Below, one piece after another: positions 47,545-56,539 of a stretch of 64,000 nt of DNA. The number at the start of each line of letters is the position of its first letter. The stretch's first letter is position 1. The DNA is taken from contig JAUSOD010000073.1 of assembly GCA_030656215.1 (NCBI GenBank), positions 1-64,000 of the forward strand, written 5' to 3'. The notes under the pieces were generated by a model, which saw nothing but the letters and a program-made list of their open reading frames with translations, did no database searches and was not told the origin of the DNA. Origin of the DNA: Azoarcus sp. (lineage in GTDB: Bacteria; Pseudomonadota; Gammaproteobacteria; Burkholderiales; Rhodocyclaceae). The position numbers and the translations under genes were made by a program.

Positions 47545-48348
47545 ATGACTTGGTTCGCAACCCTGACCGGCGGCGAGCGGCCGCCCGGCTACGGCTACCT
47601 GCCCTTTCTCGAGGGCCTCGCGGCCGATATGGAAGGCGTGGACGAATCCGCCTTCGGCACCGATCCCACGCGTTGGGCGAACGCCCTGCCGCGTGCGGCA
47701 CGCTTGGTGGGCGCGCGTGCAATCGTGCTCGGCACGCTGACCCCGGTGCGCCGGGCGCTGGCGGCCGAACTCGGCGGCGCAGGTGACGCAGGCAGCGGTG
47801 CAGTCCTTGCCGATACCCTGGCGCGGCTGGCCGATACCCAGCGTGGCGAGCGCGATCTCGCGGTGCTGCTGCCCGGTGTCGCGACCTTGCTCGACGGTGG
47901 CGACCGGGCTGCGCTCGATGCCCTCAAGGCCCGGCTCGTCGGTTTGATGGAGCGGCTGTGCGTCAGCCGTCCCGCTCTCGTGCTGGTTGACGAAGATGAC
48001 GGTCCGGCGCTGTCCGGAAGCGATGGACGACGCCTGTTCGGCACCCTGAAGAACGTTGCCGACTACTACGGCGTGGCCCTCGGGCTGCGCCTGTCCGGCG
48101 CCGATCCGGAGATCGCGATCGGCGCGCGCCGCAACCTGCGGATCGACCACCTGCTGCTTGCCGATCCGGTCGCCGACCCGGCGCGCTGCCTGGCTGCGGC
48201 GGCACGGGCGGGGTGGCGCAGCCTGGGCTTGTCGGGGATGCCGGCCGCGCTGCCCGGTAGCGCGCCGGGCGACCCCGGGCTGTGGTTTGCCAGCCCCGGC
48301 CAGATGCGCGACATCGATGCGCTCAAGACCGCGACCGGCGCTGCCTGA
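47545..48348 (+). CDS. Unassigned 267-residue protein in the carboxylase operon (URO-D-like?)
   Basis: Begins MTWFATLTGGERPPGYGYLP and continues as an Ala/Leu-rich alpha/beta protein without signal peptide or membrane helix. The run ALVLVDEDDGPALSG, LKNVADYYGVALGLRLSG and RAGWRSLGLSGMPAAL is reminiscent of uroporphyrinogen-decarboxylase-like TIM barrels, but the match is weak. It sits between the zinc subunit and the second hydantoinase-A-like subunit. Acetophenone carboxylase has a fifth, 34-kDa subunit that is loosely bound but essential; this gene is the only candidate for that part here, although its position and smaller size (about 28 kDa) differ. Function is inferred from context only. 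Confidence 0.72.
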   Translation: MTWFATLTGGERPPGYGYLPFLEGLAADMEGVDESAFGTDPTRWANALPRAARLVGARAIVLGTLTPVRRALAAELGGAGDAGSGAVLADTLARLADTQRGERDLAVLLPGVATLLDGGDRAALDALKARLVGLMERLCVSRPALVLVDEDDGPALSGSDGRRLFGTLKNVADYYGVALGLRLSGADPEIAIGARRNLRIDHLLLADPVADPARCLAAAARAGWRSLGLSGMPAALPGSAPGDPGLWFASPGQMRDIDALKTATGAA

Positions 48349-48388
48349 GCAGCCCCGGATCGAACGAAAAAACACAGGAGACATGAAC

Positions 48389-50527
48389 ATGGGATTCAAC
48401 GTCGGCATCGACATCGGTGGAACCTTCACCGATTTCTGCTCGATCGGCGCGGACGGGCAGGTAGTGGTCTACAAGACCCCGACCACCCACTACGACCTGT
48501 CGGTGGGCTTCATGCGCGGGATCAGGGAGCTGGCCCGGCGCAGCGGCCTTGGCGGCCACGACTACCTGTCGCGGGTCGAGGCCCTGCGCTACTCGACCAC
48601 GGTCGGCACTAACGCGTTGATCGAGCGCAACGGGCCCAAGCTCGGCCTGATCACCACCGCCGGTTTCGAGGACACCATCTTCATCGGCCGCTCGCGCAGT
48701 TGGGCTGACGGCGTGCCGGTGCACCAGGCGCGCGACCTCGCGCGGATCCGCAAGCCGGCGCCGCTGATCGATCCGGAAATGGTCGTCGGCGTGCGCGAAC
48801 GGATCGACTGCAGCGGCCGGATCGTGACCCCGCTGTCGCGCGAGGACGTGCTCGAGAAGCTGCAGCAGCTCGTCGACCGCGGCGCGATGGGCTTCGTCGT
48901 CAGCCTGATGTGGTCCTTCGTGAACGCCGAACACGAGCGTCTGATCAAGCAGATCATCGAGGAGGAATACCCCGAGGACTATCTCGGCGCAATGCCGGTC
49001 ACGCTGTCGAGCGAGATCTCGCCCAAGTCCGGCGAGTACACCCGGACCATGACCAGCGTGGTCAATGCCTACATCCACGGCATCATGGCCGACAACCTCA
49101 ACCGCCTCGGCAACGAGCTGCGCGACGGCGGCTACCAGCGCCCGCTGATCCTGGTGCACAACACCGGCGGCACCAAGAAGGTGTCGCGGACCAAGGCGGT
49201 GCTGACCCACAACGCTGGGCCGGTGGCCGGTATGTACGGCTCGGCCGAACTTGGCTGCCTAAGCGGCTTCGACAACGTGGTGTTCACCGACATGGGCGGC
49301 ACCTCGTTCGACATCGGCGTGATCACCGGCGGCGAGCTGCGCGCGCACGACTTCATTCCGGTGATCGACCGCTGGCGCACCAACATTCCGGCGATCGAGG
49401 TCAAGTCGATCGGCGCCGGCGGCGGCTCGATCGCCTGGGTCAACGAGCTGATGGGCAAGGCGCTCGAGGTCGGCCCGCAATCGGCCGGCTCGATGCCCGG
49501 CCCGGCGTGCTACGACAAGGGTGGTGCCGAACCCACGGTGACCGACGCAGACCTGGTGCTGGGCTACCTGAACCCGGACAACTACCTCGGCGGCGAGATG
49601 TTCCTCGATGTCGAACTCGCGCACGATGCGATCGAACGGCGCATCGCCGCGCCGCTGGGCATCGGCGTGCTGGAGGCGGCTCACCGCATCCGCCGTCTGG
49701 TCGACGCGCGCATGGGCCAGGAAGTGTTCAACGAGGTCGCGCTCAAGGGCCACGACCCGCGCAAGTTCGCGGTGTTCGCCTGCGGCGGCGCCGGCGCGGC
49801 TCACGCCTGCGGCTTCGCCCCCTACATCGGCGCGCGCACCGTGGTGGTACCGGCGGTGGCCTCGGTGTTCGGCGCCTTCGGCGCCTCGACCATGGAGATC
49901 CGCCAGGTGTGGGACGTGTCGCGTACGCTCAAGCTGTTCCGCTGGAACGAGCAGGCCTGGCTCGAGGACCTCGAGTCCTTCAACCACGTGGTGCGGGATC
50001 TGCGTGACCAGGCGGTGCGCGACCTGCGCCTGGAGGGTTTCGCCGAGGAGCGCATCGCCTTCCGCCTCGAACTCGACATGCGTTATGGCAGCCAGTACAA
50101 CCTGACCAAGATCGAGGCCCCACGCCTTCTGCTGCAGGGCGAGGACGACGTGCGCGCGCTGTGCGAACGCTTCACCGGCCGCTACTCCGAGATCTACTCG
50201 CCGGAAGCCGCGTTCCCGGTGGGCGGGATCAACGTCGAATGCTTCTACCTGACCGCCTCGGTGAGCCAGCCGCGGGCCCCCTTCCCCCGCCAGGCCGACG
50301 GCGGGGAGGACCCGTCGTCAGCGCTCGGCGGCAGCCGCCCGGCCTGCTTCGATCCCGCCGCCGGTCTGGTCGACACCCCGGTGTACGACTGGACCCGCCT
50401 CGCGCCGGGCAACCGCATCGCCGGTCCGGCGCTGATCGAGGCGCCCGAGACCACCTACGTGATCGAACCGGGCTGGCACTACCGCATGGACCCGTGGAAG
50501 AACGGCGTGCTCGAACGCGCGGCCTGA
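48389..50527 (+). CDS. Second hydantoinase A-like carboxylase subunit (Apc3-like)
   Basis: A 712-residue (about 78 kDa) HyuA-superfamily protein, paralogous to the first: MGFNVGIDIGGTFTDFCSIG, STTVGTNALIERNGPKLGL, FTDMGGTSFDIG, SIGAGGGSIAW, and ACGGAGAAHACGFA near residue 470. A C-terminal beta-rich domain (from about 560) is longer than in the first paralogue. Two different A-type subunits plus one B-type subunit is the acetophenone carboxylase layout (alpha and alpha'), not that of acetone carboxylase. ATG 48389 is preferred because AGGAG lies 8 bases upstream; ATG 48383 is only 2 bases from it. Confidence 0.87.
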   Translation: MGFNVGIDIGGTFTDFCSIGADGQVVVYKTPTTHYDLSVGFMRGIRELARRSGLGGHDYLSRVEALRYSTTVGTNALIERNGPKLGLITTAGFEDTIFIGRSRSWADGVPVHQARDLARIRKPAPLIDPEMVVGVRERIDCSGRIVTPLSREDVLEKLQQLVDRGAMGFVVSLMWSFVNAEHERLIKQIIEEEYPEDYLGAMPVTLSSEISPKSGEYTRTMTSVVNAYIHGIMADNLNRLGNELRDGGYQRPLILVHNTGGTKKVSRTKAVLTHNAGPVAGMYGSAELGCLSGFDNVVFTDMGGTSFDIGVITGGELRAHDFIPVIDRWRTNIPAIEVKSIGAGGGSIAWVNELMGKALEVGPQSAGSMPGPACYDKGGAEPTVTDADLVLGYLNPDNYLGGEMFLDVELAHDAIERRIAAPLGIGVLEAAHRIRRLVDARMGQEVFNEVALKGHDPRKFAVFACGGAGAAHACGFAPYIGARTVVVPAVASVFGAFGASTMEIRQVWDVSRTLKLFRWNEQAWLEDLESFNHVVRDLRDQAVRDLRLEGFAEERIAFRLELDMRYGSQYNLTKIEAPRLLLQGEDDVRALCERFTGRYSEIYSPEAAFPVGGINVECFYLTASVSQPRAPFPRQADGGEDPSSALGGSRPACFDPAAGLVDTPVYDWTRLAPGNRIAGPALIEAPETTYVIEPGWHYRMDPWKNGVLERAA

Positions 50528-50588
50528 TCCGCCCGTGCGCCACCCCCACCCCGACACCGCAGCGAACCGACAGGAATCAGGAGGACAC

Positions 50589-52667
50589 ATGAACGCACGC
50601 GCGAATTTCCGCTACGGGCGCGACTTCGAAGTGGTGCAGCGACTGCGCCCGGAGCCCGAGACCGCCCGTGAGGCGGCCGCCCAGCACGGCATCGACGACC
50701 TCGAATTTGAGATCTTTCAACACAAGGCCGGCATGATCGCGCTGGAAGGCAAGGAAACCACCATGCGCCTGGGCGCCTCCACCGCGATGCGCTGGGGCGA
50801 CGTGGCATTCGGCATCTATACCGCGCAGGGCGACCTGGCGATCTGCGCCACCGGCATCTACCATCACGCGGTGCTGTCGCAGATCCCGATCAAGTACATC
50901 GTCAAGCACTGGAAGGACGACCCCTCGGTCGGGCTCGAGGAAGGGGATTCCTTCTTCTACAACGATCCCTTCTACGGCGGCGTGCATAACGCCGACATGG
51001 GCCTGGCGATCCCGGTGTTCGCCGACGGCGAGTTGGTGTGCTTCATCGGCGCCGCGGTGCATACCGGCGAATGCGGCGGCTCCGAGCCGGGCGGCATGGT
51101 CAACGGCGCGCGCTCACGGTACGACGAGGGCCTGCTGGTGACGCCGATCAAGATCGGCGAGGGCTTCGTGCTCAAGGAGGACCTCCTCGGCATGCTCGCC
51201 AACATGACCCGCGACCCGCGCACCATGCTGCTCGACATCAAGGCGCGGCTGGCCGCGTCGCGCATCGCCGAGCGCCGGGTCAAGGAGATTGTCGCCGAGA
51301 AGGGCGCCGACTTCTTCGTCGGCGCGCTGCGGCGGGTGCTGCGGATCACCGGCGAGGCCGCGCGGCGCAAGGTCGCTCGGCTCAATGACGGCATTTACCG
51401 CCAGCCGCGCTTCATGGACACCACCGGCCCGGAGGACGCGCTGCTCAAGATCAACCTCGCGGTGGAAAAACGCGGCGACCGGATCAAGCTGATCCTGCGC
51501 GACTCCTCGCCGGCGATCGCCGACCGCCCGGTCAACAGCTACTTCCAGGGCATCATCGGGCTGGCGATGGTGTATTTCTGCGGCTGGTTCTTCCACGACC
51601 TGCCGGCCAACAACGGCCTGCTCGACGCGATCGAGTGGGAGTTCGACGACGATACCCTGGTCAGCGCCGGCGGCGACCTGCCGGTGTCCTATGCCCCTGC
51701 CACCCAGGTCGCTTTCACCCAGGGCATGTTCATGTGCGGTGCGCGCATGACTTACGCGATCGAGCCGCTGCGCGCGGTCGGCTGCTGGTACTCGGGCTTC
51801 GCGGTCACCCCCTACGGCGGGCTTAACCAGTGGGGCGAGCCGGTCGCCGACATCACCCCCGAGATCAACGCCACCGGCGGCGGCGCCTGCCCCGACGGCG
51901 ACGGCGTCGATGCCGCCGGCGCCTTCTTCGCCACCATGAGCGACTGCGGCGACGTCGAGGCGACCGAGGCCGACCGCCCCTTCCTGTACCTGTTCCGCAA
52001 CTTCTTCAACAACTCCTACGGCCACGGCAAGTACCGCGGCGGCTCGGGCGTGGGCTTCGGCGCGATGGTGCACGGCACGCCGGGCCTGGCGGTCGGCGGC
52101 ATGGGCTTCGGCACGCGTTTTCCGGCGACGCCGGGGATCTTCGGTGGGCGCGCGGCCCCGACCGTGTTCGTGCAGATCGTCGCCGGCGGCAACATGCGCA
52201 AGCTGCTCGCCGACGGCGCCGAACTGCCGCACGACATGGGCGCGCTGTACCAGACGGGCAGCGCCGAGACGGGCGCGCGCCGCCTGCAGCACGTCAGCTT
52301 CGCGCCGCAGCCGCTGGCCGAGGGCGACACGATCTACGTGCCGGTGTCGGGGGGCGCCGGCTACGGCGACGTGCTCGAGCGCGACCCGGCGCTGGTGCTC
52401 GCCGACCTGCGGCGCAAGCTGGTGACCGAGTGGGCGGCACGCAACATCTACCGCGTCGCCTACGATGCCGACACCCTGCGTCTGGATGCGGCGGCGACCG
52501 AGGCCCTGCGCCGCGAAGCCCGTGCTGCGCGCAAAGCCCGCGCCCGGCCCTACGCCGAGTTCGTCCGCGAATGGTCGGGCCTGCGCCCGCCGGCGGCGGT
52601 GCTGCGCTGGTACGGCCAGTGGCCCGATCCGGGCGCGCGCCCGGTGCCGGCCGCGGTGGCGGCATGA
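50589..52667 (+). CDS. Hydantoinase B-like carboxylase subunit (Apc4-like)
   Basis: A 692-residue (about 75 kDa) HyuB/AcxB-superfamily protein, the subunit expected to bind the ketone enolate and carboxy-phosphate. Conserved blocks include EEGDSFFYNDPFYGGVHNADM, GECGGSEPGGMVNGARSR, NNSYGHGKYRGGSG and VPVSGGAGYGD. Its 75-kDa size equals that of Apc4. CAGGAGGAC precedes the ATG. Apart from normal Ala/Arg-rich C-terminal residues it looks intact. Confidence 0.87.
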   Translation: MNARANFRYGRDFEVVQRLRPEPETAREAAAQHGIDDLEFEIFQHKAGMIALEGKETTMRLGASTAMRWGDVAFGIYTAQGDLAICATGIYHHAVLSQIPIKYIVKHWKDDPSVGLEEGDSFFYNDPFYGGVHNADMGLAIPVFADGELVCFIGAAVHTGECGGSEPGGMVNGARSRYDEGLLVTPIKIGEGFVLKEDLLGMLANMTRDPRTMLLDIKARLAASRIAERRVKEIVAEKGADFFVGALRRVLRITGEAARRKVARLNDGIYRQPRFMDTTGPEDALLKINLAVEKRGDRIKLILRDSSPAIADRPVNSYFQGIIGLAMVYFCGWFFHDLPANNGLLDAIEWEFDDDTLVSAGGDLPVSYAPATQVAFTQGMFMCGARMTYAIEPLRAVGCWYSGFAVTPYGGLNQWGEPVADITPEINATGGGACPDGDGVDAAGAFFATMSDCGDVEATEADRPFLYLFRNFFNNSYGHGKYRGGSGVGFGAMVHGTPGLAVGGMGFGTRFPATPGIFGGRAAPTVFVQIVAGGNMRKLLADGAELPHDMGALYQTGSAETGARRLQHVSFAPQPLAEGDTIYVPVSGGAGYGDVLERDPALVLADLRRKLVTEWAARNIYRVAYDADTLRLDAAATEALRREARAARKARARPYAEFVREWSGLRPPAAVLRWYGQWPDPGARPVPAAVAA

Positions 52668-52678
52668 GGGAGCGGCCG

Positions 52679-54292
52679 ATGGAAACGATCGATTTGCGCG
52701 ACCCTGCCGACCGCACCCTGCACGGCCTGCTCGAATGGCGCGCGCGGCGCACGCCGCAGCGGCCCTGGTTCTGGTTCCGCGACCAGGCTTTCACCTACGG
52801 CCAACTCGATGCCGACGCCGACCGCGTCGCCGCCGGCCTGTCCGCCCTCGGCGTGGGCAAGGGCGCCAAGGTGGCGGTGATGCTGGCGAACCGGCCCGAG
52901 TTCCTCGCCGCCTGGTTCGGCCTGTCCAAGCTGGGCGCGGTCGAGGTGCCGGTCAATACCGCGCATCGCGGTTACCTGCTGTCCTACCTGATCGAGCAGG
53001 CCGACTGCGAGGTGCTGATCGTCGAGGCCACCTTCGCCGAGCGCGTGTCCGACATCCTTGCGCGGCCGGGCGCGCTGTCCCGTCTGCGCACGGTGGTCAC
53101 CCTCGACATCGGCGGCGGCGGTTTCGCCCTCGAGGGACGAACGGTGCTGCCGTGGGTCGCGCTGGTCGACAACGACGGCGCCTTCGAGCGGCCCGAAGTG
53201 CGGTGGAGCGATCCGCTGGGGATCCAGTTCACCTCGGGCACCACCGGCCCGTCCAAGGGCGCGGTGCTGCCGCAGAACTATGCGGTGCAGACCGCCGAGA
53301 GCGTGTGCGCGATCGCCGGCTACACCGAGGCCGACTGCCTGTATAACGCGCTGCCGCTGTTCCACGGCAACGCCAAGTTCCTGTCGGCGGTGCCTGCGCT
53401 GCTGTCGGGCGCGCGCATGGTGCTGGCCGAGCGTTTCTCCGCCAGTTCGTTCTGGGATGAGGTCCGGCGCCACGGCTGCACCGAGTTCAACTACATCGGC
53501 AGTATCCTGGCAATCCTGCTCAAGGCCGAACCCCGCCCCGACGATGCCGCCAACCCGCTGCGCCTGCTGTTCGGCGCCGGCGCCACGCCCGAGGTGCACG
53601 AAGCCTTCGAGGGCCGTTTCGGGGTGCGCCTGATCGAGGGCTACGGCATGAGCGAGATCGGCCTCGCGCTGGTCAGCCGCCTAGACGACGGCCGCCCCGG
53701 CAGTTGCGGCAAGCCGCATCCGGACTGCGAGGTGGTGCTGGTGGACGACGACGGCCGCCCGGTCGGCGACGGCGTGCCGGGCGAACTGCTGGTGCGTCCG
53801 AAGCGGCCGTGGTCCACGCTGCTGGGCTACTACCGGATGCCGGAGAAGACGGTCGAGGCCTGGCAGGGGCTGTGGTTCCACACCGGCGACACCCTGGTGC
53901 GCGATGGCGACGGCTTCTACCGCTTCGTCGACCGCAAGAAGGACGCGATCCGGCGCCGCGGCGAGAACATCAGCTCGTTCGAGGTCGAGCGCCTGGTGGC
54001 GACCCATCCGGCGGTGCGGGAGTGTGCCGCGGTGCCGGTGGCCTCCGAACTGGGCGAGGACGAGGTGCTGGTGTGCGTGGTGCGCCAGCCCGGCGGAACG
54101 CTGTCGGCGGCCGCGCTGGTGCAGCACTGCGAGGGCCTGATGGCGCGCTTCATGGTGCCGCGCTACGTGCGCTTCGTCGATTCCCTGCCCAAGACCCCGA
54201 CCGAGAAGGTGCAGAAGTTCCGCCTGCGCGAGGAGGGCATCACTGCCGATACCTGGGACCGCGAACGCGCCGCCGCGGAGTGCGCCTCATGA
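52679..54292 (+). CDS. Acyl-CoA synthetase (AMP-forming), putative beta-keto-acid CoA ligase
   Basis: A 537-residue ANL-superfamily ligase: P-loop FTSGTTGPSKGAVL, GYGMSEIG, the hinge-region WFHTGDTLVRDGDGFYRFVDRKKD and C-terminal catalytic Lys in TPTEKVQKFRL. It is closest in style to the crotonobetaine/carnitine-CoA ligase (CaiC) group. In this context it should activate the carboxylation product, as benzoylacetate-CoA ligase (Bal) does for acetophenone. ATG 52679 has GGGAG 6 bases upstream; ATG 52664 overlaps the previous stop and is also possible. Confidence 0.9.
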   Translation: METIDLRDPADRTLHGLLEWRARRTPQRPWFWFRDQAFTYGQLDADADRVAAGLSALGVGKGAKVAVMLANRPEFLAAWFGLSKLGAVEVPVNTAHRGYLLSYLIEQADCEVLIVEATFAERVSDILARPGALSRLRTVVTLDIGGGGFALEGRTVLPWVALVDNDGAFERPEVRWSDPLGIQFTSGTTGPSKGAVLPQNYAVQTAESVCAIAGYTEADCLYNALPLFHGNAKFLSAVPALLSGARMVLAERFSASSFWDEVRRHGCTEFNYIGSILAILLKAEPRPDDAANPLRLLFGAGATPEVHEAFEGRFGVRLIEGYGMSEIGLALVSRLDDGRPGSCGKPHPDCEVVLVDDDGRPVGDGVPGELLVRPKRPWSTLLGYYRMPEKTVEAWQGLWFHTGDTLVRDGDGFYRFVDRKKDAIRRRGENISSFEVERLVATHPAVRECAAVPVASELGEDEVLVCVVRQPGGTLSAAALVQHCEGLMARFMVPRYVRFVDSLPKTPTEKVQKFRLREEGITADTWDRERAAAECAS

Positions 54293-54738
54293 GCGCGACC
54301 GCCCGTGACGAAGCGCTGGAACTGGTGCCCGGCCTGGTGGAGCGTGTCGATGCGTCCGGCCGCTACGGCCTGGTCGGCAGCCTGTGCCCGGACTGTGGCG
54401 CGAGTGCATTCCCGCGCGCCGGGTGCTGCCCGCAGTGCCAAGGCACGCCGCAGCGGCGGGTGGTCGGCACCGCCGGCAGCCTGTACACCTACACCGTGGT
54501 GCGGACCCGCGCGCCGTTCGGACTGCCCGAGCCCTATGCGGTGGGCTACGTGGACCTGGACGAATCGGGCCTGCGCGTGTTCGGCCTGATCGATCCGGCG
54601 GCGGTGGATGCGCTGGCGGTGGGCCAGCGCATGGAGGTCGGCCTGGACAGGCTCGGCGTGGATGGCGGCGGCCGCCCCTGCCTGCGCCCGGTGTTCCGCC
54701 CCGAGCGGATGGCCGCGGACACGGGGGTCGGGCGATGA
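54289..54738 (+). CDS. DUF35 OB-fold zinc protein, thiolase partner (BbsA-like)
   Basis: A 149-residue protein with a rubredoxin-like zinc ribbon (CPDC at 33-36, CPQC at 47-50) followed by an OB-fold (GTAGSLYTYTVV, YAVGYVDLDESGLRVFGLI). Such DUF35 proteins form complexes with non-decarboxylating thiolases, as in the benzoylsuccinyl-CoA thiolase BbsAB and steroid side-chain thiolases/aldolases. Start and stop codons both overlap the neighbouring genes (ATGA), so ligase, DUF35 protein and thiolase are made together. Confidence 0.85.
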   Translation: MSATARDEALELVPGLVERVDASGRYGLVGSLCPDCGASAFPRAGCCPQCQGTPQRRVVGTAGSLYTYTVVRTRAPFGLPEPYAVGYVDLDESGLRVFGLIDPAAVDALAVGQRMEVGLDRLGVDGGGRPCLRPVFRPERMAADTGVGR

Positions 54739-55883
54739 GCACGCCGGTCTACGTCGCCGGCATCGGCAGCACCGCCTTCGCCCGCCAGCCCGAGCGCAGC
54801 CTGCTCGACCTCGCCGCCGAGGCTGGCCGCCGGGCGCTGGCCGACGCCGGCCTCGCGCCCTCGGAGATCGGGCTCGGGGCGTTCGCCAACGCGCTCGCCG
54901 GAAAGCTGTTCGGCGACCTGACCGTCGGCCAGAACGCGTTCGCCGCGCTGGGCATGGCGCGGCTGCCGGTGGTCAACGTCGAGAACGCCTGCACCTCGGG
55001 CTCCACCGCCTTCTACCTGGCTTGCCTGGCGGTGCGCGCCGGCGAGGTCGAGTGCGCGATGGTGATCGGCGCCGAGAAGATGTGCGTGCCCCAGCTCGGT
55101 CTGCTCAGTTCGGGCGACAGCGAGCTCGACACCCTGCTCGGCCTGGTCACGCCGGCAAGCTTCGCGATGCGCGCACGCCGCCACATGGCCGAGTTCGGCA
55201 CCACCGCCGCGCAGCTCGCGCAAGTCTCGGTCAAGAACCGCCGCCACGGCATGCTCAACCCGCTGGCCCAGTTCCGCACCGAGGTCACGGTGGAAGAGGT
55301 GCTGGCCTCGCCGATGATCGCCGATCCGCTGACCCGGCTGCAGTCGTGCCCAATGGCGGATGGTGCCGCGGCGTTGATCGTGTGCTCGGCGTCGATGGCG
55401 AAGCGGCTGGGCGCGCGGGTCGTGGTGCGTGCCGCGACCTTGTCCACCGGCAACTACGACAACCCGCAGGACATGGTGCGCTGGCGCACCGACCGCGAGG
55501 GTGCGTACCAGGCCTATGAGCAGGCCGGCATCGGGCCGGAGGACCTCGACGTGGTCGAATGCCACGACGCCTTCTCGATCGCCGAGATCCTGCACTACGA
55601 GGCGCTGGGCCTGTGCGCGCCGGGCGAAGGTGGGCGACTGGTGGCGGCGGGCGCGACCGCGCTCGGCGGGCGGGTGCCGGTCAACGTGTCCGGCGGGCTG
55701 TTGTCGCGCGGCCACCCGGTGGGCGCTACCGGGGTCGAGCAGATCGTCGAGCTGACCCGCCAGTTGCGTGGCACCGCCGGCGCCCGCCAGGTGCCGGGCG
55801 CGCGCCTGGGACTGGCCCATTGCATGGGTGGCGACCGCGCCGCCGACACCAAATCGATGACCGTGGCAGTGCTTGCGGCATAA
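54735..55883 (+). CDS. Thiolase (SCP-X/BbsB-like)
   Basis: A 382-residue thiolase-fold enzyme: nucleophile Cys86 in NACTSGSTAFYLA, VVECHDAFSIAEI, the active-site His in GLLSRGHPVGATG and the second-site Cys in LAHCMGGD. It belongs to the lipid-transfer/SCP-X-like group that acts with DUF35 partners, which is encoded by the overlapping upstream gene. In the pathway it would cleave a 3-oxoacyl-CoA with CoA to acetyl-CoA and a shortened acyl-CoA. Confidence 0.92.
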   Translation: MSTPVYVAGIGSTAFARQPERSLLDLAAEAGRRALADAGLAPSEIGLGAFANALAGKLFGDLTVGQNAFAALGMARLPVVNVENACTSGSTAFYLACLAVRAGEVECAMVIGAEKMCVPQLGLLSSGDSELDTLLGLVTPASFAMRARRHMAEFGTTAAQLAQVSVKNRRHGMLNPLAQFRTEVTVEEVLASPMIADPLTRLQSCPMADGAAALIVCSASMAKRLGARVVVRAATLSTGNYDNPQDMVRWRTDREGAYQAYEQAGIGPEDLDVVECHDAFSIAEILHYEALGLCAPGEGGRLVAAGATALGGRVPVNVSGGLLSRGHPVGATGVEQIVELTRQLRGTAGARQVPGARLGLAHCMGGDRAADTKSMTVAVLAA

Positions 55884-55917
55884 GCCGCGGCACGCCGTCA
55901 CATACAGGGAGAACAAC

Positions 55918-56388
55918 ATGAAACCGGACGATACCCCCTTCGACCGCCTCGCCGTTGCCGGCCAGGTGGGCAGCACGATGTACGACCGCGACCGGGTGGC
56001 AAGACGCCTCGGCATGGCGCTGGCGGAGGTCCGCCCCGGCTTCGCCCGGATCGCGATGACGGTGGGCGAGGACATGATCAACGGCCACGACATCTGCCAC
56101 GGCGGCTACATTTTCGCGCTCGCCGACACCGCCTGCGCCTATGCGTGCAATTCCTACAACGTGAACACGCTGTCGCAGGCGGTGAACATCGTGTTCATGG
56201 CGCCGGCGAGGCAGGGCGACACCCTGTGTGCCGAAGCGAGCGAGAGCAACCATGCCGGCCGTACCAGCACCTACGACATCAAGGTGTTCAACGGCGCGGA
56301 CAAGGTCATCGCGGTGGCCCAGGGCCAGTGCCGCAGCCTGCGCGGCAAGCTGGTCGACGCCCTGCCGGTGTTGCGCGAGGGCGGCTGA
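55918..56388 (+). CDS. PaaI-family hotdog thioesterase
   Basis: A 156-residue hotdog-fold protein with the PaaI signature NGHDICHGGYIFALADTACAYA (in parts) and VNIVFMAPARQGDTLCAEA. PaaI enzymes hydrolyse aryl- or hydroxyphenylacetyl-CoA and free stalled CoA. Here it could release CoA from dead-end acyl-CoA intermediates of the ketone pathway. GGGAGAAC precedes the ATG. The 151 bases between it and the next gene contain operator 4 at their end. Confidence 0.88.
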   Translation: MKPDDTPFDRLAVAGQVGSTMYDRDRVARRLGMALAEVRPGFARIAMTVGEDMINGHDICHGGYIFALADTACAYACNSYNVNTLSQAVNIVFMAPARQGDTLCAEASESNHAGRTSTYDIKVFNGADKVIAVAQGQCRSLRGKLVDALPVLREGG

Positions 56389-56539
56389 ACGCGCCGTCGG
56401 GCGGCAATGACGGCAACGGCGGCGGCGCGGCAGGGGCCCGCGGTATGTCGTACGGAGGGTGAAAGCGGGATGTGGGGCCGGATGCGCAAGCGCTGATCGA
56501 TGCACGAGCAGGGCCGCATTCATAGAGGAGACTACGAAC

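Noticed and set aside
45174-52667. Annotating the large subunits as hydantoinase or 5-oxoprolinase
   Set aside because: The small zinc subunit, duplicated A-type subunits and the ligase/thiolase neighbours fit the carboxylase branch better.
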